A DNA stretch of 56,445 bases from Parabacteroides faecalis (GCF_022809355.1 NZ_JAKZMM010000028.1:1-56445), one strand, 5' to 3'; counted from the stretch's first letter, positions 15,010 to 24,027 are shown. Numbers and translations: made by a program. Notes: a model not told the origin generated them from the letters alone.

Positions 15010-17301
15010 TTATTTATTCTTCGTCAACTGTTGATGCATGGCTGCTGCCGCACGACGACCGTCGCCCATTGCCAAGATAACCGTAGCACCTCCACGGACA
15101 ATATCTCCTCCGGCATAAATCATCGGAATGGAAGATTCCATATTCTCATTAACAGCAATCGTACCTTTTCGTCCTAATTCCAACCCCGGAATAGAATGTG
15201 GAACTATCGGATTCGGCGAAACACCTACACTGACAATTGCCAAGTCAATATCCAATGTTTCGATAGCACCCGGAATCGGTACCGGACTCCGGCGACCAGA
15301 AGCATCCGGTTCGCCCAGTTCCATCTTCTGCAGTACGACTTGTTTAACACGACCTTTCTCGTCAGCCTTGTATTCAATCGGATTATGTAAAGTCAGGAAC
15401 TCGACTCCTTCTTCCTTTGCATGTTTTACTTCTTCCAGACGCGCCGGCATTTCCTGCTCTGAACGACGATAAATAATCATCGCCTTCTCTGCACCCAGAC
15501 GTTTCGCAGTACGGACAGAATCCATCGCCGTATTACCTCCGCCAATCACAGCTACACGTTTGCCAAACGCAACCGGTGTATCTGATTCCGGATTCGCCGC
15601 GTCCATCAAGTTCACACGAGTCAGATATTCATTAGATGACATAATATTGATAGAGTTCTCGCCCGGAATATTCATAAAGTTAGGCAGACCAGCACCCGAA
15701 GCGACAAAGATCCCTTGGAAACCATCAGCTTTCAGATCTTCCACACTGATTGTCTTTCCAACGATACAATCTTTCACAAAGGTTACACCCAACTTGGAAA
15801 GATTCTCGATCTCCACATCTACGATCTTATTGGGTAAACGGAATTCCGGGATACCATACTTCAGCACTCCGCCAATCTCATGCAAAGCTTCAAACACAGT
15901 TACTTCATATCCCAACTTCGCCATATCACCTGCAAATGAAAGACCGGCAGGACCCGAACCAATAACCGCAACCTTAATACCATTAGGCTGAGCTACTTCT
16001 GGCAAGGAAATCTGTCCACTTTCCCGTTCATAGTCGGCAGCAAAGCGTTCCAAATAACCAATAGCAACCGCTTCGTGTCCCATCTTCAAATGGATACACT
16101 TCGATTCACATTGCTTTTCCTGTGGACAAACGCGACCACAAACAGCCGGCAGTGCACTCGTTTCCTTCAGAACTTTAGCAGCTTCCAAAAATTCTCCACG
16201 TTCAATATTCTTGATAAAAGATGGAATATTAATACCTACCGGACAACCCGTCATACATGTCGGATTCGCACAGTCCAGACAACGGCTTGCCTCTGTACGA
16301 GCCTGTTCAGCCGTTAATCCCTGATTTACTTCTTCCAGACGCGTATGTGAACGATATTCCGGATCCAGTTCATTCATCTTGACACGCGGAATCGCTGTAC
16401 GTTCCTTAGGCTTCATCGCTTTCCGCAATTCTTCCCGCCACGGAGCTGTACGGTCGTTCAACGCTGCCGCATGCGCCTCTTCCAGATGATCCAGCTTATG
16501 GATTTCTTCCCGTTCAATCTCCTTGAAAGCCCCCATACGTTTGAGCATCTCGTCGAAATCCACCTGATGACCATCAAACTCCGGTCCATCTACACAAACA
16601 AACTTCGTCTTTCCACCCACTGTAATACGGCATGCACCACACATTCCCGTACCATCCACCATGATCGTATTCAAAGAAACATCTGTCGGGATATCATATT
16701 TCTTGGTCAGCAGGCAGACAAACTTCATCATGATAGCCGGACCAATAGCAAAGCACTTGTCCACTTTCTCCCTTAAAATGACAGCTTCTACTCCCTCTGT
16801 TACCAAACCTTTCTGTCCATACGAACCGTCATCCGTCATGATAATCACCTCATCCGAACTGGCTCGCATTTCCTTTTCCAAAATAATCAGTTCTTTTGTC
16901 CGGCCGGCCAAAACCGTAATCACTCGGTTTCCTGCAGCCTTCAGTGCCTGCACAATCGGTAACATCGGAGCAACACCCACACCTCCACCGGCGCAAACCA
17001 CTGTACCAAACTTTTCGATATGCGTTGCCTGTCCCAGCGGACCTACCACATCCGTTATGTAGTCACCTACTTCCAACTGACACAGTTTGGTAGAAGAGAG
17101 ACCAACTTCTTGAACAACCAGTGTAATTGTACCCTTCTTCACATCAGCTTCTGCAATGGTTAAAGGCATACGCTCACCTTTTTCACCTACGCGCACAATC
17201 ACAAAATGCCCGGCTTTCCGAGAACGGGCAATCAGCGGAGCTTCGACTTCAAGCTTCACGACTTTTTCCGAGAAAAACTCTTTACCAACTATCTTATTCA
17301 T
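15010..17301 (-). CDS. Fused NfnAB-type ferredoxin/NAD(P)H oxidoreductase (PyrK-like + GltD-like)
   Basis: I chose the ATG at 17301 (MNKIVGKEF); an upstream in-frame ATG at 17346 overlaps the promoter. The 763-residue protein joins two units. The first 290 or so residues are a PyrK/NfnA-like FAD-NAD domain ending in a [2Fe-2S] site (VDGTGMCGACRI ... FVCVDGP). The rest is a GltD/NfnB-like unit with two Cys clusters (CLDCANPTCMTGCP and CGRVCPQEKQCESKC) and two nucleotide folds (VIGSGPAGLS, VIGGGNTAMD). NfnAB bifurcates electrons between NADPH, NADH and ferredoxin; some homologues are called SudAB or glutamate synthase small subunit. No gltB lies nearby, so the Nfn role is more likely. Confidence 0.85.
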   Translation of the reverse strand: MNKIVGKEFFSEKVVKLEVEAPLIARSRKAGHFVIVRVGEKGERMPLTIAEADVKKGTITLVVQEVGLSSTKLCQLEVGDYITDVVGPLGQATHIEKFGTVVCAGGGVGVAPMLPIVQALKAAGNRVITVLAGRTKELIILEKEMRASSDEVIIMTDDGSYGQKGLVTEGVEAVILREKVDKCFAIGPAIMMKFVCLLTKKYDIPTDVSLNTIMVDGTGMCGACRITVGGKTKFVCVDGPEFDGHQVDFDEMLKRMGAFKEIEREEIHKLDHLEEAHAAALNDRTAPWREELRKAMKPKERTAIPRVKMNELDPEYRSHTRLEEVNQGLTAEQARTEASRCLDCANPTCMTGCPVGINIPSFIKNIERGEFLEAAKVLKETSALPAVCGRVCPQEKQCESKCIHLKMGHEAVAIGYLERFAADYERESGQISLPEVAQPNGIKVAVIGSGPAGLSFAGDMAKLGYEVTVFEALHEIGGVLKYGIPEFRLPNKIVDVEIENLSKLGVTFVKDCIVGKTISVEDLKADGFQGIFVASGAGLPNFMNIPGENSINIMSSNEYLTRVNLMDAANPESDTPVAFGKRVAVIGGGNTAMDSVRTAKRLGAEKAMIIYRRSEQEMPARLEEVKHAKEEGVEFLTLHNPIEYKADEKGRVKQVVLQKMELGEPDASGRRSPVPIPGAIETLDIDLAIVSVGVSPNPIVPHSIPGLELGRKGTIAVNENMESSIPMIYAGGDIVRGGATVILAMGDGRRAAAAMHQQLTKNK

Positions 17302-17343
17302 ATAATCGCATTTTATCGAAAGTTTGTATTGATTAACAGAAAG

Positions 17344-17351
17344 CAAATATA
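17344..17351 (-). promoter_or_regulatory. Promoter (-7 element) of the Nfn-like gene
   Basis: The minus strand reads TATATTTG, 42 bp upstream of the ATG at 17301. This supports the shorter start, because the longer reading would begin within a few bases of this element. Confidence 0.55.
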
Positions 17352-17396
17352 CGCTATTAAATTAGATAAAACGACTTTTGTCAAGAAAAAATCTAA

Positions 17397-17780
17397 TTAT
17401 TCAAACAATCCTTCATCCCGAACCAACATTAGAATAGCAGAATGAGGTACTATCAGATACTTTTCTTCATTAAAATTGATCTCGTAGGCGGCATTCTGCA
17501 AATAAACAGCCAAGTCACCTTCTTGGGCCTGCAACGGCAAGTAACGGACTTCTTCTTCTTTCTTTTCCCAAACTTCCCGTTCCTCATTCTGTGCCGGAAG
17601 TGGATATCCCGGTCCTACCTTTATAATATAACCGACCTGTATTTTCTCCTTCTCCTGTACCGAAGGCGGCAAATAAAGTCCAGTCTTTGTCTGGCTTTGT
17701 GGATTCTTCGGTTTAATCAGTACTTTATCTCCTATCATCAGGAATTTATGAATGTCTTTTTGTTCTAAAGATAACTGCAT
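17397..17780 (-). CDS. GroES-like co-chaperonin domain protein
   Basis: The 127-residue protein has the Cpn10 fold pattern: IGDKVLIKPKNPQSQTKTGLYLPPS near residues 17-40 (a GroES-like first strand and mobile loop), VGYIIKVGPG, GDLAVYLQNAAYEINFNEEKYLIVPHSAILMLV. It is longer than typical GroES (about 90-97 residues), because of an N-terminal extension and an insert rich in Glu and Lys after VGPGYPLP. No groEL is adjacent, so this is a stand-alone divergent homologue and its partner is unknown. It has its own promoter motif. Confidence 0.8.
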   Translation of the reverse strand: MQLSLEQKDIHKFLMIGDKVLIKPKNPQSQTKTGLYLPPSVQEKEKIQVGYIIKVGPGYPLPAQNEEREVWEKKEEEVRYLPLQAQEGDLAVYLQNAAYEINFNEEKYLIVPHSAILMLVRDEGLFE

Positions 17781-17805
17781 AACGTAAAATCATTTGTTTG
17801 GACAA

Positions 17806-17813
17806 CAAAGCTA
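17806..17813 (-). promoter_or_regulatory. Promoter (-7 element) of the GroES-like gene
   Basis: The minus strand reads TAGCTTTG (TAnnTTTG), 25 bp before the start codon and just beyond the terminator of the upstream gene. Confidence 0.55.
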
Positions 17814-17828
17814 CGAAAGTTTACAAAA

Positions 17829-17870
17829 AAAGTCACGAGAATCGATTTTAATTCTCGTGACTTTCTTTTT
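17829..17870 (-). terminator. Terminator of the DUF4251 gene
   Basis: AAAGTCACGAGAAT and ATTCTCGTGACTTT form a perfect 14-bp stem with an 8-nt loop. For minus-strand transcription the A run at 17825-17830 becomes a U tract. Confidence 0.85.
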
Positions 17871-17919
17871 TAGAATTCGTTAGTTCCCGAATCCTGTACT
17901 TATAAACTCCTGACCGATA

Positions 17920-18486
17920 TTACAAAGTTCGTCCTTTAAAGACAGATGATTCCGCACTTGGATAAACCGTTCCGGTAAAAGAAATCCGGTTGCTATTGAA
18001 GTTTGGTGAAACAGTCGCCGTACATTTGGACGATCCTTCTATCATCCGTATGGTAATAGAAGCGGAAATACCTATTCCCTGTACCATCATCTTAAAGTTT
18101 ACATTTCCTTTCTTATCGGTTTCAACTTCTACATTCGAAGGAGTTCCTTCCACTGTAATTCCGCCTATTCCGTTCGGTCCGGAAAAAGCTCCGTCGAACG
18201 ACAACTGTACCGTTGCCTTTCCATCTATTAAAGAGACAAAATTCGTACTCGGTGTTACATATTTAAAATTACCTCGCTTGAATTCAACCCGGTCGGCTTC
18301 CAAAACGAAATCTTTATCGAATATAGCTTTCTTAGCCGTTTCAAACGCCTGCATCTCGGCTGCTTCTTGAGCAGCTTTTTCAGCTTCCTTAGCCGCTTTT
18401 CTAGCAGCTCTCGTATCTTCTTGAGCAAACATGGCTCCTGTTCCTACCAACAGGAATGCAACCAACATCATTACTAATCTTTTCAT
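17920..18486 (-). CDS. DUF4251 family exported protein
   Basis: The 188-residue protein has a signal peptide (residues 1-21, ending AMFAQ). An Ala/Glu/Lys-rich helix (about 25-52) follows, then a beta-rich domain with FVLEADRVEFKRG, SLIDGKATVQLSFDG and ASITIRMIEGSSKCTATVSP. This matches the Bacteroidetes DUF4251 family, which is periplasmic or outer-membrane associated and of unknown function. It is flanked by its own terminator and has no operon partner. Confidence 0.8.
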   Translation of the reverse strand: MKRLVMMLVAFLLVGTGAMFAQEDTRAARKAAKEAEKAAQEAAEMQAFETAKKAIFDKDFVLEADRVEFKRGNFKYVTPSTNFVSLIDGKATVQLSFDGAFSGPNGIGGITVEGTPSNVEVETDKKGNVNFKMMVQGIGISASITIRMIEGSSKCTATVSPNFNSNRISFTGTVYPSAESSVFKGRTL

Positions 18487-18562
18487 ACTTTTCTTCCTGT
18501 TTAAATATTTAATATATACTATATAGACAGTTTTTACCCCTCAAAAGTTGCATGTTATTCTG

Positions 18563-19591
18563 TTAATTATGGATAAAGGAAGACATATCTTTCAAATATT
18601 CCATCAATGAAGCAACAGAAGTAAAAGTCTGAGGTTCCCGGCCCACTTGATGCAAAAGCATACGAGAAGAAGTCTGAGCCGTAATCTCGATATCCGCATG
18701 ATCATTTTCCATCGGATCAAAGCCATTACGTTTCAAGGCATTGCCCAACCAATAGACTAAATTCGATTCGCCTCTCACTAATACAGGCTGATTCTTTTGT
18801 ACCAAATTCAATTTACCCGTCAGGGAATCAAAATGAATCATGCCCCGATCAAAGAAAGAAGTAAATGCACCTTGCAGAATCAGGTCTTCAGGAGAACCTG
18901 CAACCATCGGTTTGTCTTTTGCCAACAGCCATAAACAATCTGCCATCTGGATTGCCAAATCCAAATCGTGGGTAGACAACAAAATAGCCTTTTGTTGCTC
19001 TACTGCCAGACGATGCAGAAGAGCCATCGTTTCAATCCGGCTGGTCACATCCAGAAATGCGGTCGGTTCATCCAATAAAATAACCGGGCACTGCTGAGCC
19101 AATACTTTAGCAATCATAGCCTTCTGGCGTTCTCCATCGCTCAGTTCCGAAACGAACTGAGAGGCTTTATGCGTAATACCTACAGCCTCCATCGAATCTT
19201 CTATGATTTGTCTATCCGCTTCCCGTAATCTACCCCAAAAGCCTGTATAAGGATGCCTGCCCAAAGAAACCAGTTCATAAACAGTCAATCCTCCGGCATT
19301 CGTTTTCTCGGTCAATACAACTCCCAGTGTCATGGCAAACGAAGCCCTGGAGTAGCTATCCAAAGCCTTCCCTGACAAATAAATTTCTCCTTGCAACGGT
19401 GGTTGAAAACCACATAATGTACGAAGTAATGTTGACTTACCGGCCCCATTCAATCCCAAAAGACAAGTTACCTCTCCTGCTCGTAACTGCAAGTCCAAAC
19501 CTTCGTGTACAACTTTCCTCCGTCCACCTTTCAACAGATAGCCTATCGCCAAAGCATTTGTCGTGATAACCGGATTCTGTTTCATCCTCAA
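18563..19591 (-). CDS. ABC transporter ATP-binding protein, FecE/BtuD type, with C-terminal extension
   Basis: The 342-residue ATPase has Walker A (GLNGAGKST, about residues 46-54), a signature loop written LSDGERQK, Walker B (VILLDEPTAFLD) and the H-loop (STHDLD). Together with the FecCD permease encoded just upstream (4-bp overlap) it would power import of a siderophore, haem or cobalamin. FecE-type ATPases are about 255 residues. Here about 85 extra residues follow, with the pattern LVYWLGNALKRNGFDP and no family I recognise. No substrate-binding protein or TonB receptor gene is adjacent. Confidence 0.9.
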   Translation of the reverse strand: MRMKQNPVITTNALAIGYLLKGGRRKVVHEGLDLQLRAGEVTCLLGLNGAGKSTLLRTLCGFQPPLQGEIYLSGKALDSYSRASFAMTLGVVLTEKTNAGGLTVYELVSLGRHPYTGFWGRLREADRQIIEDSMEAVGITHKASQFVSELSDGERQKAMIAKVLAQQCPVILLDEPTAFLDVTSRIETMALLHRLAVEQQKAILLSTHDLDLAIQMADCLWLLAKDKPMVAGSPEDLILQGAFTSFFDRGMIHFDSLTGKLNLVQKNQPVLVRGESNLVYWLGNALKRNGFDPMENDHADIEITAQTSSRMLLHQVGREPQTFTSVASLMEYLKDMSSFIHN

Positions 19592-20619
19592 TTAAAATAC
19601 TGAATGTTTTTACGATTGATAATAACATAAATGATGACCGGCGCACCCAACATTGGTGTAACAGCATTCAAAGGTAATATTGTATTGCTGCCCGGAACAA
19701 CCATCAGCAAATTACATAACAAAGCTACACACGAACCAGCCAATATCGTTGCCGGAACTAATAACTTATGATTGGATGTGCCTAACAGCAGACGTGCTAT
19801 ATGAGGTACAGCCAATCCGATAAAAGAGATGGGACCACAAAAAGCAGTCACAATGGCTGTCAGTAATCCGGTACAGAATAAGATTTGCATACGTGCCTGC
19901 TTTACTTTTACTCCCAAATTGGCTGCATACATTTCTCCCAGCAGCAAAGCATTCAATGGTTTGATAAGCAATACCGATAATAAAAGTCCAGTTACTGAAA
20001 CTATCGAGAAGAAAGGTAATTGTTCCATAGAAACAGCCGAGAAGTTACCTAACCCCCACATCACAAAAGCATGTACACGATCGGCTGCTGCATAATAATT
20101 CAAGATTGAAATCAGAGAAGATGCCATATAACCGATCATTATTCCGATAATCAGCAGCATGACATTGTTTTTCACCTTCGAGGAGAAATAGATAATGATA
20201 CCTAAAATAGCAAATGCTCCCAATAAAGCAGCCAAGATCACGGCTACATATCCGGTAATGGGGAAGTCGGATACCTGACTGATACTTCCTCCCCAATATA
20301 ATAATACAGCCGCTACCCCCAGATTAGCACCATCACTGATACCCAATATGGAAGGACCAGCCAACGGATTCCTAAACAACGTCTGTAACAGCAATCCACT
20401 TACAGCCAAGGAGGCTCCTGCAAAAAGAGCTGTCACCACCTGAGGTAACCTGGCCTGCCATACAATATATTCCCATGCCGGCGAAGAAGAGCCCTTGCCG
20501 CATAAAATATCGATAACTTCCCGTAAAGGAATAGAGACGGCGCCATAAACCAGGCTCAAGCCAAACAGCAAAACCAGACAGACCGACAATAATGGTAATA
20601 AGGCAATACGATTCTTCAT
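19588..20619 (-). CDS. FecCD-family ABC transporter permease
   Basis: I chose the ATG at 20619 (MKNRIALLPLLSVCL), which lies 13 bp after the fbp stop; an in-frame upstream start would overlap fbp. The 343-residue protein has about ten membrane segments and the FecCD landmarks: ARLPQVVTALFAGASLAVSGLLLQTLFRNPLAGPSILGISDGA and GPISFIGLAVPHIARLL. It forms the channel for iron-siderophore, haem or cobalamin import with the ATPase that follows. The substrate is not readable from these genes alone. Confidence 0.92.
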   Translation of the reverse strand: MKNRIALLPLLSVCLVLLFGLSLVYGAVSIPLREVIDILCGKGSSSPAWEYIVWQARLPQVVTALFAGASLAVSGLLLQTLFRNPLAGPSILGISDGANLGVAAVLLYWGGSISQVSDFPITGYVAVILAALLGAFAILGIIIYFSSKVKNNVMLLIIGIMIGYMASSLISILNYYAAADRVHAFVMWGLGNFSAVSMEQLPFFSIVSVTGLLLSVLLIKPLNALLLGEMYAANLGVKVKQARMQILFCTGLLTAIVTAFCGPISFIGLAVPHIARLLLGTSNHKLLVPATILAGSCVALLCNLLMVVPGSNTILPLNAVTPMLGAPVIIYVIINRKNIQYFN

Positions 20620-20632
20620 ACCCAAGAACCGA

Positions 20633-22648
20633 CTAATATCTGTAATAATAACGGAGTTCTCGTTCGCGTTCCTGAAGCAAACCGTTCCGATAAGCATACA
20701 AAAGATTCTCCAAATCGTGTATCTGTTGCTTCAGTTCAGCCCCTTTATCAGTATCTTTTACCATCTGACGGTGTGCACTCAGCTCGACAACGATCGTTGT
20801 TGAGCGAATATCCAAGCCTTCTTCAATAGCTTTTGTCGTTGACTGAAAAGGTTCATGCTGTACCAGTTGAAATCCACGTGAATGATAAACCAACGTATAA
20901 CCGGCAATTCCCGTCTCCGAATGGTAAGCTTTCGAGAATCCGCCATCAATAACCAACAGTTTTCCATTGGCCTTAATCGGATTTTCACCCTTGATGGAAC
21001 GAACCGGTACATGACCGTTGACGATGTGTCGGTGTTCACCAGTTACTCCAAATTCATCCAACAACATATCGCACACCGATTCTTCTTCGCGCAAGGTATA
21101 ATAAGCTCCTTTTTCTTCCTTTTGAAGTTCCTTTTCTGACAAGAAACAACGTTCGAATGTAGCCATCCGGCTTTTATCAAACAAAGGAGAATCCTTACCA
21201 CACCACAAATACCAAATATAATCCATGGCAAACTGTTTCTGAGGCGAATCCTCTGGATCAAAATAAGCAGTCCGTACCAACTGATCAACTTTATCCAACA
21301 AGGCTTTACCCTTGAAATATTCACCGTCCACTTTTACTTCTTTCAAGGTTCCATCACTATTCATCGGAACAGAAGCATGAAACAGCAGGTTGGAATTACA
21401 AACCTTATACATACTGCCATGACGGAACAGGCAAAGCATATGCTTACGTAGTTTCTCGCTCCCTTCAAAAGAACGCTGGATACGACGTAACATATCTTCT
21501 TCTTCTATCGACAGACGATACGGATCTTTAGGATCTAAAGTCGGCCAATATTTATCTTTCAATTCATAATCCTTCCCATTCAAATGAATCGTTCCTTTCT
21601 CCAGGTTAATCCGATGAAGCAGCATCCGGTCATCCATACCAAATTCCGGACGACGGCGAATGATTTCTCCTTCAACCTTATATTGAACGACAGAGATGGC
21701 TTTATTCATCTGGGCTATCAGGCGAACGGTCTTGGCATCATACATCGTATCTCCCGCTGTTATTTTGGGAACAAACAGCTCACAGGGATCATCGGCATAA
21801 GTTTCCATGGCAAATGTAGCCAAAGGCAACAGGTTAATTCCATAACCGTCTTCCAATGTAGCTAAATTACCATATCGCAAACACATTCGTACTACGTTCG
21901 TCATGCTCCCCAGATTTCCGGCAGCAGCCCCCATCCAAAGCATATCGTGGTTTCCCCACTGGATGTCACAATTATGATAATCACAAAGAGTATCCATGAT
22001 GATATGGGCACCCGGACCACGGTCATAAATATCCCCAATGATATGTAACGAGTCAATCGTCAGTCGCTGAATCAGGTTACACATAGCAATGATAAAGTCG
22101 TCAGCCCGACCGGTCGATATAATCGTATGAATAATCTGATCTACATAAGCCGACTTATTCGGTTCCAGCAACGATTCATGCAATAACTCCTGTATGATAT
22201 AGGAAAACTCACGAGGTAAAGCCTTCCGTACTTTTGAACGGGTATATTTAGAAGAGACATTACGGCATACCTTCACCAGCTGGTTTAAGGTAATCATATA
22301 CCAATCGTCCAGATCTTTTTCAGCAGACTTTACCCGTACCAGCTTTTCTTCCGGGTAATAAATCAACGTACAGAGCTCTTTCTTCTCTCCTTCCCGCATG
22401 GTATTGTTGAAGATCTCATCCACTTTCCTTTTGATGGAGCCAGAAGCATTCTTCAACACATGATTGAATGCCTGATACTCACCATGAACATCCGACAAGA
22501 AATGCTCAGTACCTTTCGGCAAGTTCAAGATAGCTTCCAAATTGATAATCTCTGTACTGGCATCTGCAATTGTCGGAAAACTACGCGACAATAATTGCAA
22601 ATAGCGCAGATCATCTGTTACTTTATCGGTTGTAATATCTTTCGTCAT
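20633..22648 (-). CDS. fbp: Fructose-1,6-bisphosphatase class III
   Basis: The 671-residue enzyme belongs to the class III FBPase family, whose core is a metallophosphoesterase. Its metal-binding motifs are DVHGEY (near residue 53), IGDIYDRGPGAH and WGNHDMLWMG, with NGHVPV nearer the C-terminus. It removes the 1-phosphate of fructose-1,6-bisphosphate, the committed step of gluconeogenesis. Length is normal for the class. It lies 74 bp after a glycosyltransferase and 13 bp before the FecCD permease, so the unrelated transporter genes may be read from the same message. Confidence 0.95.
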   Translation of the reverse strand: MTKDITTDKVTDDLRYLQLLSRSFPTIADASTEIINLEAILNLPKGTEHFLSDVHGEYQAFNHVLKNASGSIKRKVDEIFNNTMREGEKKELCTLIYYPEEKLVRVKSAEKDLDDWYMITLNQLVKVCRNVSSKYTRSKVRKALPREFSYIIQELLHESLLEPNKSAYVDQIIHTIISTGRADDFIIAMCNLIQRLTIDSLHIIGDIYDRGPGAHIIMDTLCDYHNCDIQWGNHDMLWMGAAAGNLGSMTNVVRMCLRYGNLATLEDGYGINLLPLATFAMETYADDPCELFVPKITAGDTMYDAKTVRLIAQMNKAISVVQYKVEGEIIRRRPEFGMDDRMLLHRINLEKGTIHLNGKDYELKDKYWPTLDPKDPYRLSIEEEDMLRRIQRSFEGSEKLRKHMLCLFRHGSMYKVCNSNLLFHASVPMNSDGTLKEVKVDGEYFKGKALLDKVDQLVRTAYFDPEDSPQKQFAMDYIWYLWCGKDSPLFDKSRMATFERCFLSEKELQKEEKGAYYTLREEESVCDMLLDEFGVTGEHRHIVNGHVPVRSIKGENPIKANGKLLVIDGGFSKAYHSETGIAGYTLVYHSRGFQLVQHEPFQSTTKAIEEGLDIRSTTIVVELSAHRQMVKDTDKGAELKQQIHDLENLLYAYRNGLLQERERELRYYYRY

Positions 22649-22722
22649 TTTTTACTTCTTAAGTTTGTAAGTTTTTGAGTCTGTATGTTTTTTAGTTGAT
22701 TCCGGCTTTCCGCTTTACAGGC

Positions 22723-23682
22723 TTATTTCTTCAACTTCCATTTCCACCATGCCCGGATGAAACCGGTACCATAACCAAACAATTGAGTAAAGGCAGCTGC
22801 AACAGATAGCATACCAATCCAAATATTCCCCTTGTATTGATAAGTCGCATCTATAAACAGCAACAGAACATAAAGCAGTAGTAACAGGTACAGCCAAGGG
22901 CATAAAATACCCAAGAGACACAGGCCTATCACCCCTATAACAAATACGGCTGGCAGACAATGAACGATCTTTAAGGTTGAAGGGTATTTCTGTGTTAAAG
23001 CAATACGGGCTTCACCCGAATGTTCCACCTGACGGAAGAATTGGATCAAACGCGTACGCCGCTTATGATAAACGTATGCTTCCGGAAATAACCGGGTGGT
23101 ATATCCTCCCTGAATGATACGTGTACTAAAATCAATATCCTCTCCATAACGCATGGAAGTATCAAATCCATCCAGCTTTATAAAGACATCCCGCCGAATA
23201 CCCATATTAAAACTCCGGGGATAGAACTGATCCAGTTTCTTCTTGCCTCCCCGAATGCCTCCGGTCGTGAAGAAGGAAGTCATGGCATAACTAATAGCCT
23301 TCTGAATCGCATTAAACGATGGATGCGCACAATCCGGTCCACCGAAAGCATCTGCCTCAGTTTCATTCAACGAACGTTCTACTGCCTCCAGGTAGGTTTC
23401 GGGCAAGATACAGTCCGAATCCAGGATCAACAGATATTCGCCTTCACTGATACGCGCACCATAATTACGTGCCCCGCTGGGTCCGCCATTCGGTATCACA
23501 AAATAACGGATCTTCAGTTTCTTCTCATAACGCTGAACTACTGTCTCACAAGGTACCGTCGAGCCATCCTCAATAATAAGGACCTCAAAATTCGTATAGG
23601 TCTGCAAAGTCAGACTATACAACAAATCATCCACTTCGTCCGGACGATTATAGACCGGGATTATAATCGAGTAGTAACGCAT
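22723..23682 (-). CDS. Glycosyltransferase family 2, membrane anchored
   Basis: The 319-residue protein has a GT-A fold: YSIIIPVYNRPDEVDDLL at the N-terminus, IIEDGS, the metal-binding DSD in LLILDSDC (about residue 92), and the acceptor-side GEDIDFSTRI motif (about residue 180). Two hydrophobic segments near residues 240-300 likely place it in the inner membrane. Such enzymes extend cell-surface glycans or glycolipids. No polysaccharide cluster is nearby. It is the first gene of the run leading into fbp. Confidence 0.88.
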   Translation of the reverse strand: MRYYSIIIPVYNRPDEVDDLLYSLTLQTYTNFEVLIIEDGSTVPCETVVQRYEKKLKIRYFVIPNGGPSGARNYGARISEGEYLLILDSDCILPETYLEAVERSLNETEADAFGGPDCAHPSFNAIQKAISYAMTSFFTTGGIRGGKKKLDQFYPRSFNMGIRRDVFIKLDGFDTSMRYGEDIDFSTRIIQGGYTTRLFPEAYVYHKRRTRLIQFFRQVEHSGEARIALTQKYPSTLKIVHCLPAVFVIGVIGLCLLGILCPWLYLLLLLYVLLLFIDATYQYKGNIWIGMLSVAAAFTQLFGYGTGFIRAWWKWKLKK

Positions 23683-23703
23683 ATCCTTCCTTTTTTAATG
23701 TCA

Positions 23704-23711
23704 CAAATGTA
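23704..23711 (-). promoter_or_regulatory. Promoter (-7 element) of the glycosyltransferase-fbp run
   Basis: The minus strand reads TACATTTG, 21 bp upstream of the start codon. TTTC lies 19 bp further upstream as an imperfect -33. Confidence 0.55.
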
Positions 23712-23822
23712 CATATTTATCGGCAAAAGCGAAAGGAGCTAAGAAAGGGAAATGAACAAAAACAAAGACTTCCTTGTTTATTGTGCGGAAACGCCCAAAA
23801 GGAAACAGAATTTCTCCTACAT

Positions 23823-23856
23823 AAAAAGAGGAGAAAGACCGAAGTCTCTCTCCTCT
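23823..23856 (-). terminator. Terminator with UUCG tetraloop, downstream of the large MBG-like gene
   Basis: On the minus strand the arms AGAGGAGAGAGAC and GTCTTTCTCCTCT enclose TTCG, and five T follow. It lies about 170 bp after the stop of the large secreted protein and would give a long 3' UTR that contains both 18-bp repeats. Confidence 0.75.
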
Positions 23857-23871
23857 CCATTAATTCATGTT

Positions 23872-23975
23872 CCCGCGTTTCGCAACGGAGGAAAAACATT
23901 TTTTCATATACTAAAAAAACGGAAACAAGTAAAACATAAAGTTTTCTTGCCGCTATACCCGCGTTTCGCAACGGA
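23872..23975. repeat. Pair of 18-bp direct repeats in a 3' UTR
   Basis: CCCGCGTTTCGCAACGGA occurs perfectly at 23872-23889 and 23958-23975, 86 bp apart start to start. The core GCGTTTCGC is a palindrome around TTT. Both lie in the 345-bp gap between the glycosyltransferase and the large MBG-like gene, where I see no credible gene. Confidence 0.75.
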
Positions 23976-24027
23976 AGCATAGCTGATTGTATAAAAAAGA
24001 AATATTAATTATAATAAAACGATCTTG

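Noticed and set aside
15010-17301. Glutamate synthase small subunit as the function of the fused flavoprotein
   Set aside because: The C-terminal half is GltD-like, but the N-terminal PyrK/NfnA-like half and the absence of gltB make an Nfn-type role more likely. I cannot exclude the other fully.
23717-23980. Opposing small open frames (87 and 76 codons) between the glycosyltransferase and the large MBG-like gene
   Set aside because: Both cross the terminator and the 18-bp repeats, have no recognisable domain, and are Phe/Arg/Cys-rich in the way of non-coding DNA.
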